Shown one piece after another: positions 54,311-64,000 of a stretch of DNA of 64,000 bases. The position numbers and the translations under genes are program-made. Numbering within the stretch: position 1 is the stretch's first letter; the number at the start of each line of letters is the position of its first letter. The notes under the pieces are model-generated. The model did no database searches and had not been told where the DNA came from. It saw only the letters and a program-made list of their open reading frames with translations. The DNA lies in contig MU405238.1 in the NCBI GenBank assembly GCA_022836615.1, forward strand, positions 124,001 through 188,000, written 5' to 3'. The DNA comes from Annulohypoxylon bovei var. microspora. Its lineage: Eukaryota > Ascomycota > Sordariomycetes > Xylariales > Hypoxylaceae.

Positions 54311-56613
54311 CTTTGCTGTTGGCTGTAGGGTGTAATTGTTGAAGTTTTATGCTGCTTGTGGTCAGGAACTGAACGCGTTTATGTTAGAAGGTTGAAGTTA
54401 CTTACCTAAGTACATATATCTTCTGCTGTGGCGGTCTGTGTTGGTTATTGACTGAGGATGCCTTTGATGGGCAATATTAAGAATGAGTGTGGTCTGAGGA
54501 GAGTTGTTTTGTTTAAGCTTGTGATTGTTCTGGTGAAGAGCAGCCCACACTTGAAAGGTACTGAGTCACTCTCATACATCACGATCTTTCACCGTCCACC
54601 CCACTGTTGCAGGGGGGGAGTTAACGATCGGTCGTTTTAAATACTTATTCGACGGCGCTCAAAAGAAACACGATAACATGTACTGAACGACGAGGTAGTG
54701 TCGGTAGTAGTTGTACGTAGCGAGCCTGTGGTAGTAGTAGAGATAAGTTTAGCTAAGGATTATAAAATGAGGAAATCACGACTTTTGAATATGGTAGGCA
54801 TTTGGATTATTATGGTGTATTGTTTACCCCCTTTTAACACACTACAGGAAAAACATGGACCGAAAAATGCCAAGTGCCGTATTAAATATGACGATCGCCT
54901 GATATTGTACCAATACACTGGTTAGTAGTCACGTCAACTAAAAATAAGGCTCACTATACATCTACTCTAAGATATAGGATGATAATTTACATGGGGAGCA
55001 TCAGATGACTGAGATAATGAACATAGACCCAATACAGATACATGGTTATGCCTTTCTACATGGCGCTATTCCTATTCGACCCCTTTTGGCGCCCCGGCAC
55101 AACATCTTAGACGCGCTAGGGAATATCTGCCGATAACTCGCGGATCTAAGGTACCGTGATACTTAATTCTTTGCCTCGTACGCCCGATAGCTACCAAATC
55201 TCCAGGCAACTGAAAAGGGATCCCGGGAAGAGACACACAAGTACCTCGATACCCAGACGATGGCGTCAAAGATACCAATCTTGATCACGACAAATTATCG
55301 TACTAGACAAGTCTGATCTATAGCGTTCCAGTGACGTTTTGGCATGCTTGGCTCTGCACAGACGGGAGTTGTGCCTCCTCATTGTCTCGAGAAGCGCGCC
55401 TGGGCCTTCGGATGCCCTACAGAAGGGACATTACTGCATATTGGTAGTATCCGTTCCCCAGTTTCCCCAGACTAAGACGCGCAGCTCGAAATGTATGGAG
55501 TCTTGAACATGGAGTACGGCCCAATAAGCGCGTGGCGGTAAATTTTCTACGTGATGATAGGCGCTCGCAAGCGAAGCTCCTATATGGTTGGGAAGGTTGC
55601 CTACCTACTCTAGCTTCATGGCTAAATCATCGAGAATTCAGCCTACTATTGGGTAGCCTTACTGCAGAACAAGCCTTATTAAATTGAGGAATTGCCGGGG
55701 AGGGCTATGAGCTAGAACAAATCTCATTTAACCGGTCAAATAACTTGAATCAAGAAGGCGTTGCATAGGTATCCTCCGGACATATGGAATCTAACCTAGT
55801 ACTAAGAGCGTCGTGAAAACATCATGGAGATGAAATAAGGAAACAAGGTTATGGTATGATATCGTATGTTCTGAGTGATACTATAATCCGACGTTTATAC
55901 CTACCTACTTACCTACCTGCCTAGGTATATCCAAGGAGAACTCGATAATCCCCTGTACAACCCAGAGAAGCGGATTAAGTCGGGGTAACTATTCGTTTAC
56001 ACAACTTAATTTCCATTTAATTTAACTCTTCCCGAATTCCCCAAGTATGAAGTTCGAGGCAAAAATAAAACCATGCGTGGTAGAAACCTCGAGAACGGAT
56101 TTCGCAGCAAGGCTTCAAAGGGGAACGAGAAATCCGATTATAAGATGATAACTTGAAGTCAACAGATCTATAACAGTTTAATATCGCTAAAGTATTAAAT
56201 TGGGAGGATTAACCATTTATGGCTAGTCAATTAAACAAGTATAATATGCCCAAATATGTATGTACATGTTGAATAAAATAATGCCTAGATCGTACGGGCC
56301 TAGTGGCGTGCTGGCAGCCGAGAACCACATAACCTCCACCCCATCGGATAACATTATGTTCGAAGAACGGAATAGAATATGAAGTGTGAACCATCACATT
56401 GTTCTTTACGAAGTGCTAGACAAATTAGCGAGTCCAATTGACAATCTGAGTGACAATTGCAGTTGAAATGCAAAGGTGGGGAATAAATGACCGATATTTA
56501 TGTGTACATGAGTAGGAATTAATCCCCGGGTATCCTCTTGTTGTTTGCAGCATTATAATTATTTCCCATGCTCTATTTCAATCTTTCATAACGCAATTTT
56601 CCCTTGTCCATGC
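54311..56613. other. Gene-poor intergenic region
   Basis: 2.3 kb without a supported gene. An ACCTACTTACCTACCTGCCTAGG run lies near 55900-55924. Short frames at 54458-54640, 54698-54925 and 55072-55278 have no domain, splice or signal support. No transposon ends were recognised. Confidence 0.5.
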
Positions 56614-57324
56614 TCAAGCAGTGTCCCTTGAATAGTGTATCAGAAAAACTGAACATTCAAACACGGGAAGAACATGGTTTGAGGTTGCTATGATGCAGAC
56701 AGTAGAATGTGTAAAATATTGAATAACACAGAAACTTTGGGGTAGATGGCGTGATGCTATGGCTATAGATAGGAGAATGCGTAGACGAAAAGGGGGGATT
56801 GTCACGTGGAAATAAGGAGAAGGGAACACATACAGTAAAGCTAACTCTAGATCGCCATGGATTCTAGCTTTCAGAGTAACCTCAATCTCGAGATTGAGAT
56901 CAAGTCTAAGGCGTAGAGTATCGGACTTCCCGCTACCTCCGCCCCCTTGATTGTTGAGTGCACCTCCAGCAACGTTTCCTAGTGTACTCGTTGCAGAGTT
57001 GGTCAGGTTGTTGGCTGTCTCGCCGACATTGTTGACGGGGAGCAGTTGGTCAACTCCTCCAACGCCTCCGAGCGGACCACCGCCGCCTGGTTGCTGCTGC
57101 TGCTGCTGAGTCTGTTGGTTGCGCTGGCGTCGGCGGCGTTGCGGTTGTGGTTGCGGTGCCGCTTCAATGTCTTCTGCGCTGTCATCGTCGTACTCGTCCG
57201 AATATTTTTGGTCCTGGGGTTCCGGCTGCGGTGCGGTAGCCTGCTGTCGCCGAGACTGGTTGCGGCTACGGCGACGGCCCTGGCGGGATCTCGACACGGA
57301 ACCTGAAGGGGCAGGAGACGACAT
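56614..57324 (-). CDS. Basic Gln/Arg-rich protein, paralogue A with C-terminal LDLNLEIEV cassette
   Basis: Model: two exons, complement(join(56614..56626,56834..57324)), 167 aa. The N-terminus is Ser/Arg/Gln-rich and disordered (RSRQGRRRSRNQSRR, a poly-Gln run, Gly-rich spacers). The C-terminus is the cassette LRLRLDLNLEIEVTLKARIHGDLELALL, shared almost exactly with the gene at 59502-60356. A GTATGT donor sits right after LALL. A 207-bp intron would end at TTCAAG and leave a 13-nt last exon, giving ...LALLDTA. Because 207 is a multiple of three and the intron is open, unspliced RNA would read through to the same stop; splicing is preferred because the paralogue shows the same exon pattern. 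The alternating L-x-L-x cassette predicts a beta-strand or amphipathic segment. Function unknown. Confidence 0.7.
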   Translation of the reverse strand: MSSPAPSGSVSRSRQGRRRSRNQSRRQQATAPQPEPQDQKYSDEYDDDSAEDIEAAPQPQPQRRRRQRNQQTQQQQQQPGGGGPLGGVGGVDQLLPVNNVGETANNLTNSATSTLGNVAGGALNNQGGGGSGKSDTLRLRLDLNLEIEVTLKARIHGDLELALLYVFPSPYFHVTIPPFRLRILLSIAIASRHLPQSFCVIQYFTHSTVCIIATSNHVLPVFECSVFLIHYSRDTA

Positions 57325-58058
57325 GATGGAAATGATCGTGTTCTAAGTTATGTGAAAGTGGATGACTGACTATATTCGTACCTAGGTAGCTATGGTGGCT
57401 GAAATGAGGTGGATATGTAGAGACTGTCAAGATATTCGAAAGAAGTACGATACATATAAGGTAAATTATCTTAACCGGTATGAATCCGCCGGGCTAGACT
57501 ATCTACATAAGATACGATCGAGGAGGGCTGTGAAAGCTCATAGGTACATCGACTTCAAGTAGATTAGGTGTCATACCTGGAGATAATACGTCACGCATGG
57601 TCTGGATCGGGAAACTTGTCTCGCTCGTCAAAGGCCATTCAAGACCAGAACCCTGATTTTGGACCTTCGTAGCTTTTGCGTCTTTCTTACTACACATGTA
57701 GAGAAGTATATGTGTCGACGCCGCCAACAGTATCAAATGTTCAATATGGAGACTTCCGGGGGTCTGACTATAATCTGCGTGGCTTACATGTTGACGTCAG
57801 CCGCAGAAAGTCCGACGATCTCTAGTCCCTACCCGACAGGGGTTCGGACTTAAAGGGAGGGTGTGAAGGATTTATTATTAGGTGCTGCAAGAAAGTCTAC
57901 CAGGGCTATATAGATGTATTTCGAAGTATTTAACACGTCTTTCGTTATCAGACGACCCTTACTGCCTTAGTTTTTATCCTGCTATCACTGCATCACGAGG
58001 TTCCTGCATGTGAACCCCTTTTCCCCTGAAAATTTGGCCAAACTAAATATTGTTGATC
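57325..58058. other. Intergenic region
   Basis: 730 bp, promoter of paralogue A and 3' flank of the gene at 58059-58755. No recognised element. Confidence 0.5.
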
Positions 58059-58755
58059 TTATTTCGTATACCGACTAGACACGCCAAGCTGCAGCTCGCG
58101 ATGTAAGTCAATGTCTACTACGTCGCAGTCCAACACCTCGTCCAAGTTCCCGTCCTTATCATAGTAGAGGTTCCACGTGCCTTCATCGTTCTCAGCGGCT
58201 ACAAAGTATTGCTCGTCCTCGAGCGTGAGCCACTCCTCATCTTCTGTCCAACTCCAGGGCCCAATAGTATGGCCAGCAGTATCTGATCTTGATCCGTGAC
58301 GTAGTAACCCCGTTGCCTTATCAGCGTAGATCCAATTAAGCATCGGCGGATCGTCTGCTATGGGCGCTACCAGGCCTTGATGGTTCTCCGGTCCTGGGTA
58401 GCCGAAGTAAAAACCGTTGAACAGATAACCCTCTACTGGACACGCCGGATGATTTAAGTATAGCTGTTATTAAGTTTAGAAAATCGCTTTACCGGTTGGT
58501 GTAATGCCAGTGCAGACAAGGTTCTGGACGCCGCACTGACGCAGATAGTCGTGAACTTACCTTCATATCTTTAAATACTACGAAAGCCTGCTGGGGCGGC
58601 GAGACACCGTCATGTGAAAATTTGGCTGTCAACTTGAACTTGATCCTCTCCTTCGCTTGCTGGTTTTGTTTCTTCTGTGCGTCGATTGCTTCTGCGACGC
58701 CGATGACCGTTGGGATGGCGCCAATCGTGAGTAACCCGAGAGTGGAAAGAGCCAT
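58059..58755 (-). CDS. Fungal protein of unknown function (199 aa)
   Basis: Two exons, complement(join(58059..58463,58561..58755)), 199 aa. The 97-bp intron (GTAAGT donor, AACAG acceptor) joins VVFKDMK to LYLNHPACPVEGYLFNGFYFGYPGPENHQGLV. The N-terminus has a hydrophobic helix (LSTLGLLTIGAIPTVIGVAEAI), which may anchor it or act as a signal. A Lys/Gln-rich stretch follows, then a beta-rich region with conserved-looking aromatic motifs (PPMLNWIYADKATGLLRHGSRSD, GPWSWTEDEEWLTLEDE, WNLYYDKDGN). I recall similar ~200-aa proteins in many ascomycetes, all uncharacterised. It lies between the two divergent LDLNLEIEV paralogues, so a functional link to them is possible but unproven. Confidence 0.8.
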
Positions 58756-59501
58756 GTCTCGTAATTGAGAGGTACAACGCAGGAACTCAGCTGCGACTTT
58801 GAAGATCCCTCGTGTCCTAGTAGGAGTGAGGGAATGAATAAACGGAGAAGCGACGGATCTTGGCCTCGCTGAAGCTGATGTGTGTGGGTGGCAAAACAGG
58901 TTTTGAGCCTCGTCATGTTGCTATTGGGAACAGACTTAGGAGTCAGATGATGAAATTGAACATATGCTACCTACATACACTCTTCCTCATACGAGCTACC
59001 TATAATCTCAGCCACAGGAATAGGAGGGGAGCTGGGGAGCTGGAGGGTCCCGAAACCTTATGCGTCCTTGTGTAAGACAGATATATGACTTCATCCTTGA
59101 TAAACCACTAAATCTGATGTTGGGGTAAGGATGATTCTGCACGACTTCGGTGCGCGATTGGTGCTGATTGGTGAAGAGTAACTCTGAAAGTGGACAGGGG
59201 TCCAGATGCCGGCCAGAGCAGGGTTATGTAGGTATGAGAAGTACATCTCGGTTGGGATACGACTCAGTTCACTCGAGAGTCTCCCATTGCGTCACAGATG
59301 CTGACGCTTATTATAGCATGTATACATAGTGTATACGTAGAGTCCATAGCATTTCGAAAATGCCATCCTGAATCGAGAGAATAAAACCAAGGAGACCGCC
59401 ATAGGTACTAGTGAAACTTGTTCACTTCATATGATAGTGATTTATTTTTTTGCTGTATCTTCCACATTATACGAAATCAACTGCAGTCGTCAAAATAAAA
59501 C
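58756..59501. other. Divergent intergenic region
   Basis: 750 bp between the unknown gene (-) and paralogue B (+), probably containing both promoters. No further element recognised. Confidence 0.5.
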
Positions 59502-60356
59502 ATGTCATCAAGTGACGGTAAGACACCCCAGCAACCCAGTGAGGGAGGCGAGGTGAAGCAGGAACAACAAGAACAACAAGAACAACAAGAACAACAAGAA
59601 CAACAAGAACAACAAGAACAACCGTCCTCTCAGACTAGACAAACACAAGACGAAGTGAAGCAGGAAGACAGTCAACAAAAGGTTGACGAATCGAAGCCAA
59701 GTAATGGCAAACAACGCGAAGATATTAAGAATGAAGAGAACGACAGTACGAGCTCCCGAGCCCAATCTCCAGCGGCGGCTGAGACGAAGCCGCCACCGCA
59801 ACCACCCAGGCCGGCGCGTGTCGAATCCGAGAAGCCAAGTCGATCGCGACGACGTCGCCGTAATCAACCTTCATGGATGGAGGATGACAAAGAGAACGAC
59901 TACCAGAAACAGGTAGCGCCTCGTCGACAGCGCCAGCCTCAGCCTCAACCTCAATATCTACAGCAACAACAGATGCAAATGCAACAGCAGCAAATGCAGC
60001 AAGTTCAACAGCCGCCCCAGAAAGAAGGCGGAAAGAATCCGCTGAAGTTGCGGTTAGATCTCAACCTTGAGATAGAGGTGACGCTCAAGGCTCGGATTCA
60101 CGGTGATCTGACGCTGGCTCTCTTGTACGTGGTACCTTCTGCTTTATCCCTGCCCCATATTCAATATTCCTACGTCACGTTAGCGTGCGCTCCTAGCTAG
60201 GGGGTTGCGTGCCAGCTGTACAACCACATATCCACAAGACACCCAGAAACTTGTTACGCTGGGTGTCAATCAAACTGACTTCTACCAAAGTGACACTTAG
60301 GGAGATGAGTCAATATACTAACAGCCTTGCTTGCCGCTAACAGGGAAGGTCTGTGA
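59502..60356 (+). CDS. Gln-rich protein, paralogue B with C-terminal LDLNLEIEV cassette
   Basis: Model: two exons, join(59502..60124,60344..60356), 211 aa. It begins MSSSDGKTPQQ and contains an in-frame 9-bp repeat (CAACAAGAA) giving six to seven QQE/EQQ units (59564-59620). Charged disordered sequence, a basic RSRRRRRNQ patch and a second Gln/Met-rich stretch follow. The C-terminus is LKLRLDLNLEIEVTLKARIHGDLTLALL, nearly identical to paralogue A at 56614-57324. A GTACGT donor falls right after LALL. The 219-bp intron ends at CTAACAG and leaves a 13-nt exon giving ...LALLEGL. Without splicing, 25 unrelated residues would follow. The two genes diverge from each other around the 58059-58755 gene. 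Function unknown. Confidence 0.74.
59564..59620 (+). repeat. In-frame CAACAAGAA coding repeat (QQE)
   Basis: About six perfect 9-bp units within paralogue B, encoding alternating Gln-Gln-Glu. The array is likely to vary in copy number between strains. Confidence 0.9.
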
Positions 60357-62303
60357 GCCTGTGCCGTCTTACCGCAAGCTATGTAAGGGGGAATGGGTGA
60401 TGAGTTGTTGTAACGATGGAGTCAAGCGGCTTTAGTGATATCTCATCTCGTATCTAATTGGAGACGAGGGTTTTGCTTTTACATAGGACAGGTTGGAATA
60501 TTGGATAGGAGGATGAGCTCTTCCGCAGTTCCGGGACTGTAGATCATCTCGATCTTCATCGGTGTCGGGGGTTCCAGCCGGATTGAGCAGGATTAATACA
60601 ACTTACATATGTACTTAATTGTGTATAATTCATACGGCGTCTCCAGTTAGTGGTCATACGCATACGCATAGAGGAGACACTTGTACTCACTAAGAGGTAT
60701 GATTAATATAACTTCGCATTTGACGAGACTTACATTATTCTGGACATTACAGTTTTTAAGCTTTGCTATGTAACTTCTCATGACGAAGAAGTACATAGGA
60801 TGGTAGTTCTATTGCGTGATGTTGCTGCGTCGCTATGTAAGCTGTTGAGGTGTGAAGTTGGAAGAAAAGCAGTTTCAGGGGCAAGGATTAGTGTTTGTCA
60901 ACCTCTAGCTTCGGAATTTGGAGGGAGGGGGAAGGGGGGGGTAAATCTCCACTTAGCCCTATGCACAGATTCCCGATAGCCCAAAGAGTGGATATTTGCG
61001 GGTACATTTAGGTACCTACATTAGGGACATACATGGGTACCAGGTAAACACATGGACTTCGTTAGTGGTGTCAGCCGCAGCTATATTTATCAAAGCAATA
61101 CGAAATATCGGACTTATTTCAGGTTTATGGTAACTTAATACTAGGAATATTATACAATTTTCAAGATAAGTAAAGGATTTCACAAAGAATAATGAATCCT
61201 ATATCATGGATTAACCATCACATTGTCACATAATATGGAGATATATATGTAACCCAAGTACTTGACTAGGTCTAGTGCATGCTAGGAAGTGACGGAGTTA
61301 CATAGCCACATTCGTGTTGAAGCCACAAAGACAGCTTCCACCAATCAAAAATTTAAATTCTTAATCCACTTTGCCGAACACTTCCAACTTTTCCAACTTT
61401 CTCAATTCTTTTTCTCACGATAAGTCAACCACAAGACCCCAGAATCTGTCAAATTGATCACAACGTAGCAGCCGTGAATTGACATGGCTCGCTAGCTGCT
61501 AGCTAACTTGCGGCGCGGTTCGGCTCGGGTTTCATCCACATCTCCACTTTCGGCATGCTTGTCCTGGCCAAGCTCCATTCTTATCAGAATGGTCTGCTTT
61601 CATGGTTGAAAAGAGAAATGTGCCCGATACAGTACGTACCGATTTACCAGTTGAATCTCGTTTACAGATTAATTGGTAACACATACTACAGCGAATGGCT
61701 GTATGAATGTCTCGATGTCTCTTTTATTATTTCATTACCAAAAAAGATCACCCTTGTTTCGTTATTGGCGGAGAGAAGGTTCATTTTCAGCATCGACCAC
61801 AATATTTCTCAGTATGGAATGCCTGGACCCCTGTCAACCTACACGCATAGATGGGATTCTGAGATCGCGATTCGTTGGCGATCACGTTAAAGCTCCCCCC
61901 CTTCTTAATACATATGACGCAAACGAACCATACCCGGGGTGCCTGTGAGATGAAGTAAGATAGTAAGATGTAAGATGAAGTGCTGTAGCTACCTACCTAG
62001 CTACCTAGCAGCGCTGAGGCTAGTTCCCTAGACGTTGTAGTTTATTGCTTCACCTTTAGAGTTTCATGCTGTCATTCCTCCACTTCGTCTCTCCCCTATC
62101 CCCATCTATCTCCATACAAACTAAATTTCGTAGGTGAATACCCTCGTAGCTTTGCGCTGCTGCTAAGCTCGTGTTAGTGAATGATCTCTCTCACATGGTC
62201 TGGATTTTCCGCATTTGACCTATTCTACCACATTATCCTAGCAATATACCTTGCTATATTCTTCTTTCTCCATGCCAATCACATTCGATCTCTCATCCTA
62301 GCC
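60357..62303. other. Gene-poor intergenic region and leader of the LEA-like gene
   Basis: 1.9 kb without a supported gene. The open frame at 61555-61890 has no recognisable features. The last ~250 bp are pyrimidine-rich and contain a 10-codon upstream frame, listed separately. An ACCTACCTAGCTACCTAGC run lies near 61990-62008. Confidence 0.5.
62272..62301 (+). promoter_or_regulatory. Upstream ORF (9 aa) before the LEA-like gene
   Basis: ATG to TAG, nine residues plus stop, ending two bases before the main ATG at 62304. If it is in the mRNA leader it could reduce or regulate translation of the main frame. The transcript start is not known. Confidence 0.5.
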
Positions 62304-64000
62304 ATGGCCGACACGATGAATCCGCAGACTCCGCAAACACCGCCAAGGAAGTTATTCAAGCCTTCTAGTAAAACCAAGACGCCAACCCCCGTGAAAAGAC
62401 AGAGACCGACTACTCCGGCGCCCTCGAGTACCCAGTCCCACGACGTCCTCACCCCTACCGAGACTCTTAGTCGAAGCACAGACGGACCCGGTGGGCTAGA
62501 TGCGAAAAAGAACCCTATCGACAGTTCAATAGAGGAGATCAGTGCTTCCGATCAAACGATCAGTCCAGCTAAAAGCATTGCTGGAAAACCTCGAGAACTT
62601 CTTAGCTCCTCGACCGACGATCTGCCTGAACCTTCCAACCCCACAGACACCTTAAACTCCCCAATAGACATTGCCAAGTACTTCACTGAACAGGGGAACT
62701 CCGAGATGAGTGCTTTCGTATCGGCGCTAACTGGCAAGACCTCAAGCGACCATGCGGTAGATTTTAATAAGGAAGCATTAGAGGATACGAATGAGACGAC
62801 GAGCCACGTCACTGGAGAATCGACGAATGACGTATCTGGTCTAATTAAAGAATTACCTACAGATGATGCACTAGTTATTCTACCAAATAGTCGGACACAA
62901 GAAGATCCCCAAGAGTCTACCAGAGACGTAACGCCAAAGGCATCAGAACTAGCTGAGGATCCTATGAAAGTAGACGCAACTGAAGTGACAAACTCAAGTC
63001 AAATTCAGAACATCAACGAGAGAACAACAGATATTTCGAACCCTGCAGAAGTGTCAAAGGAAGCAGAGGGTGTTACGAACGACGCCAAAGCTCAGATATC
63101 AGATGCTGCGCCAGTCAATGCCATTAATGAACCTGATATGTCTAGTATCTCGAAGGAAGCCCATGTTGGAGTGCTAAATGGAGAAGAGAAGTTGAATGAT
63201 GCTTCTCAAGATGCCATGGGTCGCACCATCCAAAAACCAACTATTGGCAAAGCAGGAATCATGAAAGATGGCACGCGGATCGCGGACAACATGGGCCACC
63301 CTGCCCACATTGAACGAAGAATTGAGATTCCACTTCCCCGCCCCGAGAAAGTAGTGAGCAGCCCTCCTCAACCGACAAAGCCCGATATGAACAACATCAC
63401 ATCTGGCCTTAATGACCCCGGCGACCTCCCAGGAACGCAAGATTTACCAAGTACCGACGACCTGCCAGAACTTCCGGACGAACTACAAGACCCACCGGAA
63501 GAGGTTTTAGATCCCTCAGTACATTCTCCGTCTGCTAATGTTTCGCCTATTCCTAAAATCTCAAAGATCTCACCAATCGGCATGGCACCGCCTCCCGATC
63601 TACGCCGTCTCGCCCATGGCCTTGGAGGCAATGTTGTAGATGATGTTGGGAATATTGTAGATGGGTCAGGAAAAGTGCTGGGCCATGCTACGGGCGACCT
63701 TCCTGCCATGGTAGGCAAGAAAGTTGCGGATGATGGTGAAGTCTACGGAGATGGTGGTGAGGTTATTGGATACGTTTCAGAGAACTTCACTGGCCCACCA
63801 CCTCCCACAGATATACCCGAAAAAGCACTTGGAGGGTTGAAAGTGGACCACGAAGGAAACATTCTTGACAACAATGGTAATATTATCGGTCGCTTCAACG
63901 AGAAGGCCGGAGAGAACGGTGATTTGGCACCCTTCCTGAAACCATCTCAAACGGGCGAATCCCAACCCGAAGATGACGAACCTCAAGAAAAGAAGCCAAA
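62304..64000 (+). CDS. LEA-like protein with DUF3659 repeats, 5' part (runs off the window)
   Basis: Open frame without a stop to the window edge, at least 565 aa; partial at the 3' end. The start ATG (MADTMNPQTPQTPPRKLF) is in good context. Residues 1-420 are a disordered, Ser/Thr/Glu/Asp-rich region. From ~430 on, the sequence has the recurring blocks NVVDDVGNIVDGSGKVLGHATGD, KKVADDGEVYGDGGEVIGYVSEN and GLKVDHEGNILDNNGNIIGRFNEK. These are the short 'xVxxDGxVxDxxGxxIG' repeats of DUF3659, found in large fungal proteins annotated as LEA-domain proteins. Full-length relatives can exceed 1000 residues, so more repeats probably follow. A role in desiccation or stress, or in septal-pore structures, is only inferred. 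Confidence 0.85.
   Translation, partial: MADTMNPQTPQTPPRKLFKPSSKTKTPTPVKRQRPTTPAPSSTQSHDVLTPTETLSRSTDGPGGLDAKKNPIDSSIEEISASDQTISPAKSIAGKPRELLSSSTDDLPEPSNPTDTLNSPIDIAKYFTEQGNSEMSAFVSALTGKTSSDHAVDFNKEALEDTNETTSHVTGESTNDVSGLIKELPTDDALVILPNSRTQEDPQESTRDVTPKASELAEDPMKVDATEVTNSSQIQNINERTTDISNPAEVSKEAEGVTNDAKAQISDAAPVNAINEPDMSSISKEAHVGVLNGEEKLNDASQDAMGRTIQKPTIGKAGIMKDGTRIADNMGHPAHIERRIEIPLPRPEKVVSSPPQPTKPDMNNITSGLNDPGDLPGTQDLPSTDDLPELPDELQDPPEEVLDPSVHSPSANVSPIPKISKISPIGMAPPPDLRRLAHGLGGNVVDDVGNIVDGSGKVLGHATGDLPAMVGKKVADDGEVYGDGGEVIGYVSENFTGPPPPTDIPEKALGGLKVDHEGNILDNNGNIIGRFNEKAGENGDLAPFLKPSQTGESQPEDDEPQEKKP

Noticed and set aside
61555..61948. Two overlapping plus-strand open frames of ~90-110 aa
   Set aside because: No recognisable domain, no signal and two frames equally open; probably chance.

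Overview
The window is nuclear DNA of a filamentous ascomycete (Pezizomycotina). Genes sit on both strands and are cut by short spliceosomal introns, mostly 45-100 bp, with GTAAGT/GTACGT-like donors and CTAAC/CTGAC branch sites. Protein families typical of filamentous fungi are present: an NLR with a nucleoside-phosphorylase head, DUF7726, a DUF7924-like domain, DUF2456, an LEA/DUF3659-like protein and an F-box/WD40 Cdc4. Intergenic DNA carries many ACCT/AGGT tetranucleotide runs. I infer Sordariomycetes, perhaps Xylariales, but the sequence alone does not prove it.

Layout. 1-6 kb: a glutathione S-transferase (-), a Pro-rich single-span membrane protein (+) and a small secreted cysteine protein (-). 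6.2-10.6 kb: a RecQ helicase (-) and a polynucleotide kinase/3'-phosphatase-like gene (+) diverge from one 573-bp intergenic region. 10.8-17.7 kb: an accessory-looking block with a PNP-NB-ARC-TPR NLR (-), a short divergent phosphocholine-cytidylyltransferase-like gene (+), and a four-exon gene (-) that joins an alpha/beta-hydrolase domain to a DUF7924-like C-terminus. 18.6-21.9 kb: Cdc4-type F-box/WD40 protein (-). 21.9-26.3 kb: gene-poor, with a complete 468-bp hAT-type MITE flanked by an 8-bp target duplication.

26.3-39.4 kb: a protein with five Cys-rich repeats (+), a class I methyltransferase (+), a TAPT1-family membrane protein (-), a secreted beta-lactamase-like serine hydrolase (+) and a small Cys protein (-). 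40.2 kb: initiator tRNA-Met. 41-49.4 kb: beta-carbonic anhydrase (+), a DRB0094/Rnl5-type RNA ligase (-), a Lys-rich zinc-finger protein (-), an unknown protein (-) and a tandem DUF7726 protein (-). 50-54.3 kb: a DUF2456 membrane protein (-), a secreted GH43-type glycosidase (-) and a one-helix micro-membrane protein (-). 56.6-60.4 kb: two divergent paralogues sharing a C-terminal cassette and, in my models, an identical 13-nt last exon, flanking an unknown gene. 62.3 kb to the right edge: the 5' part of an LEA/DUF3659-like gene.

How the genes may relate. RecQ, the PNKP-like protein and the RNA ligase are all nucleic-acid repair enzymes, though only the first two are adjacent. The NLR and the hydrolase-DUF7924 gene combine modules known from fungal NLR/heterokaryon-incompatibility repertoires, so 10.8-17.7 kb is the best candidate for an undescribed defence or allorecognition locus. 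That is inference. Splice junctions were chosen by eye from consensus sites, reading frame and remembered family alignments; none has been tested with RNA data.
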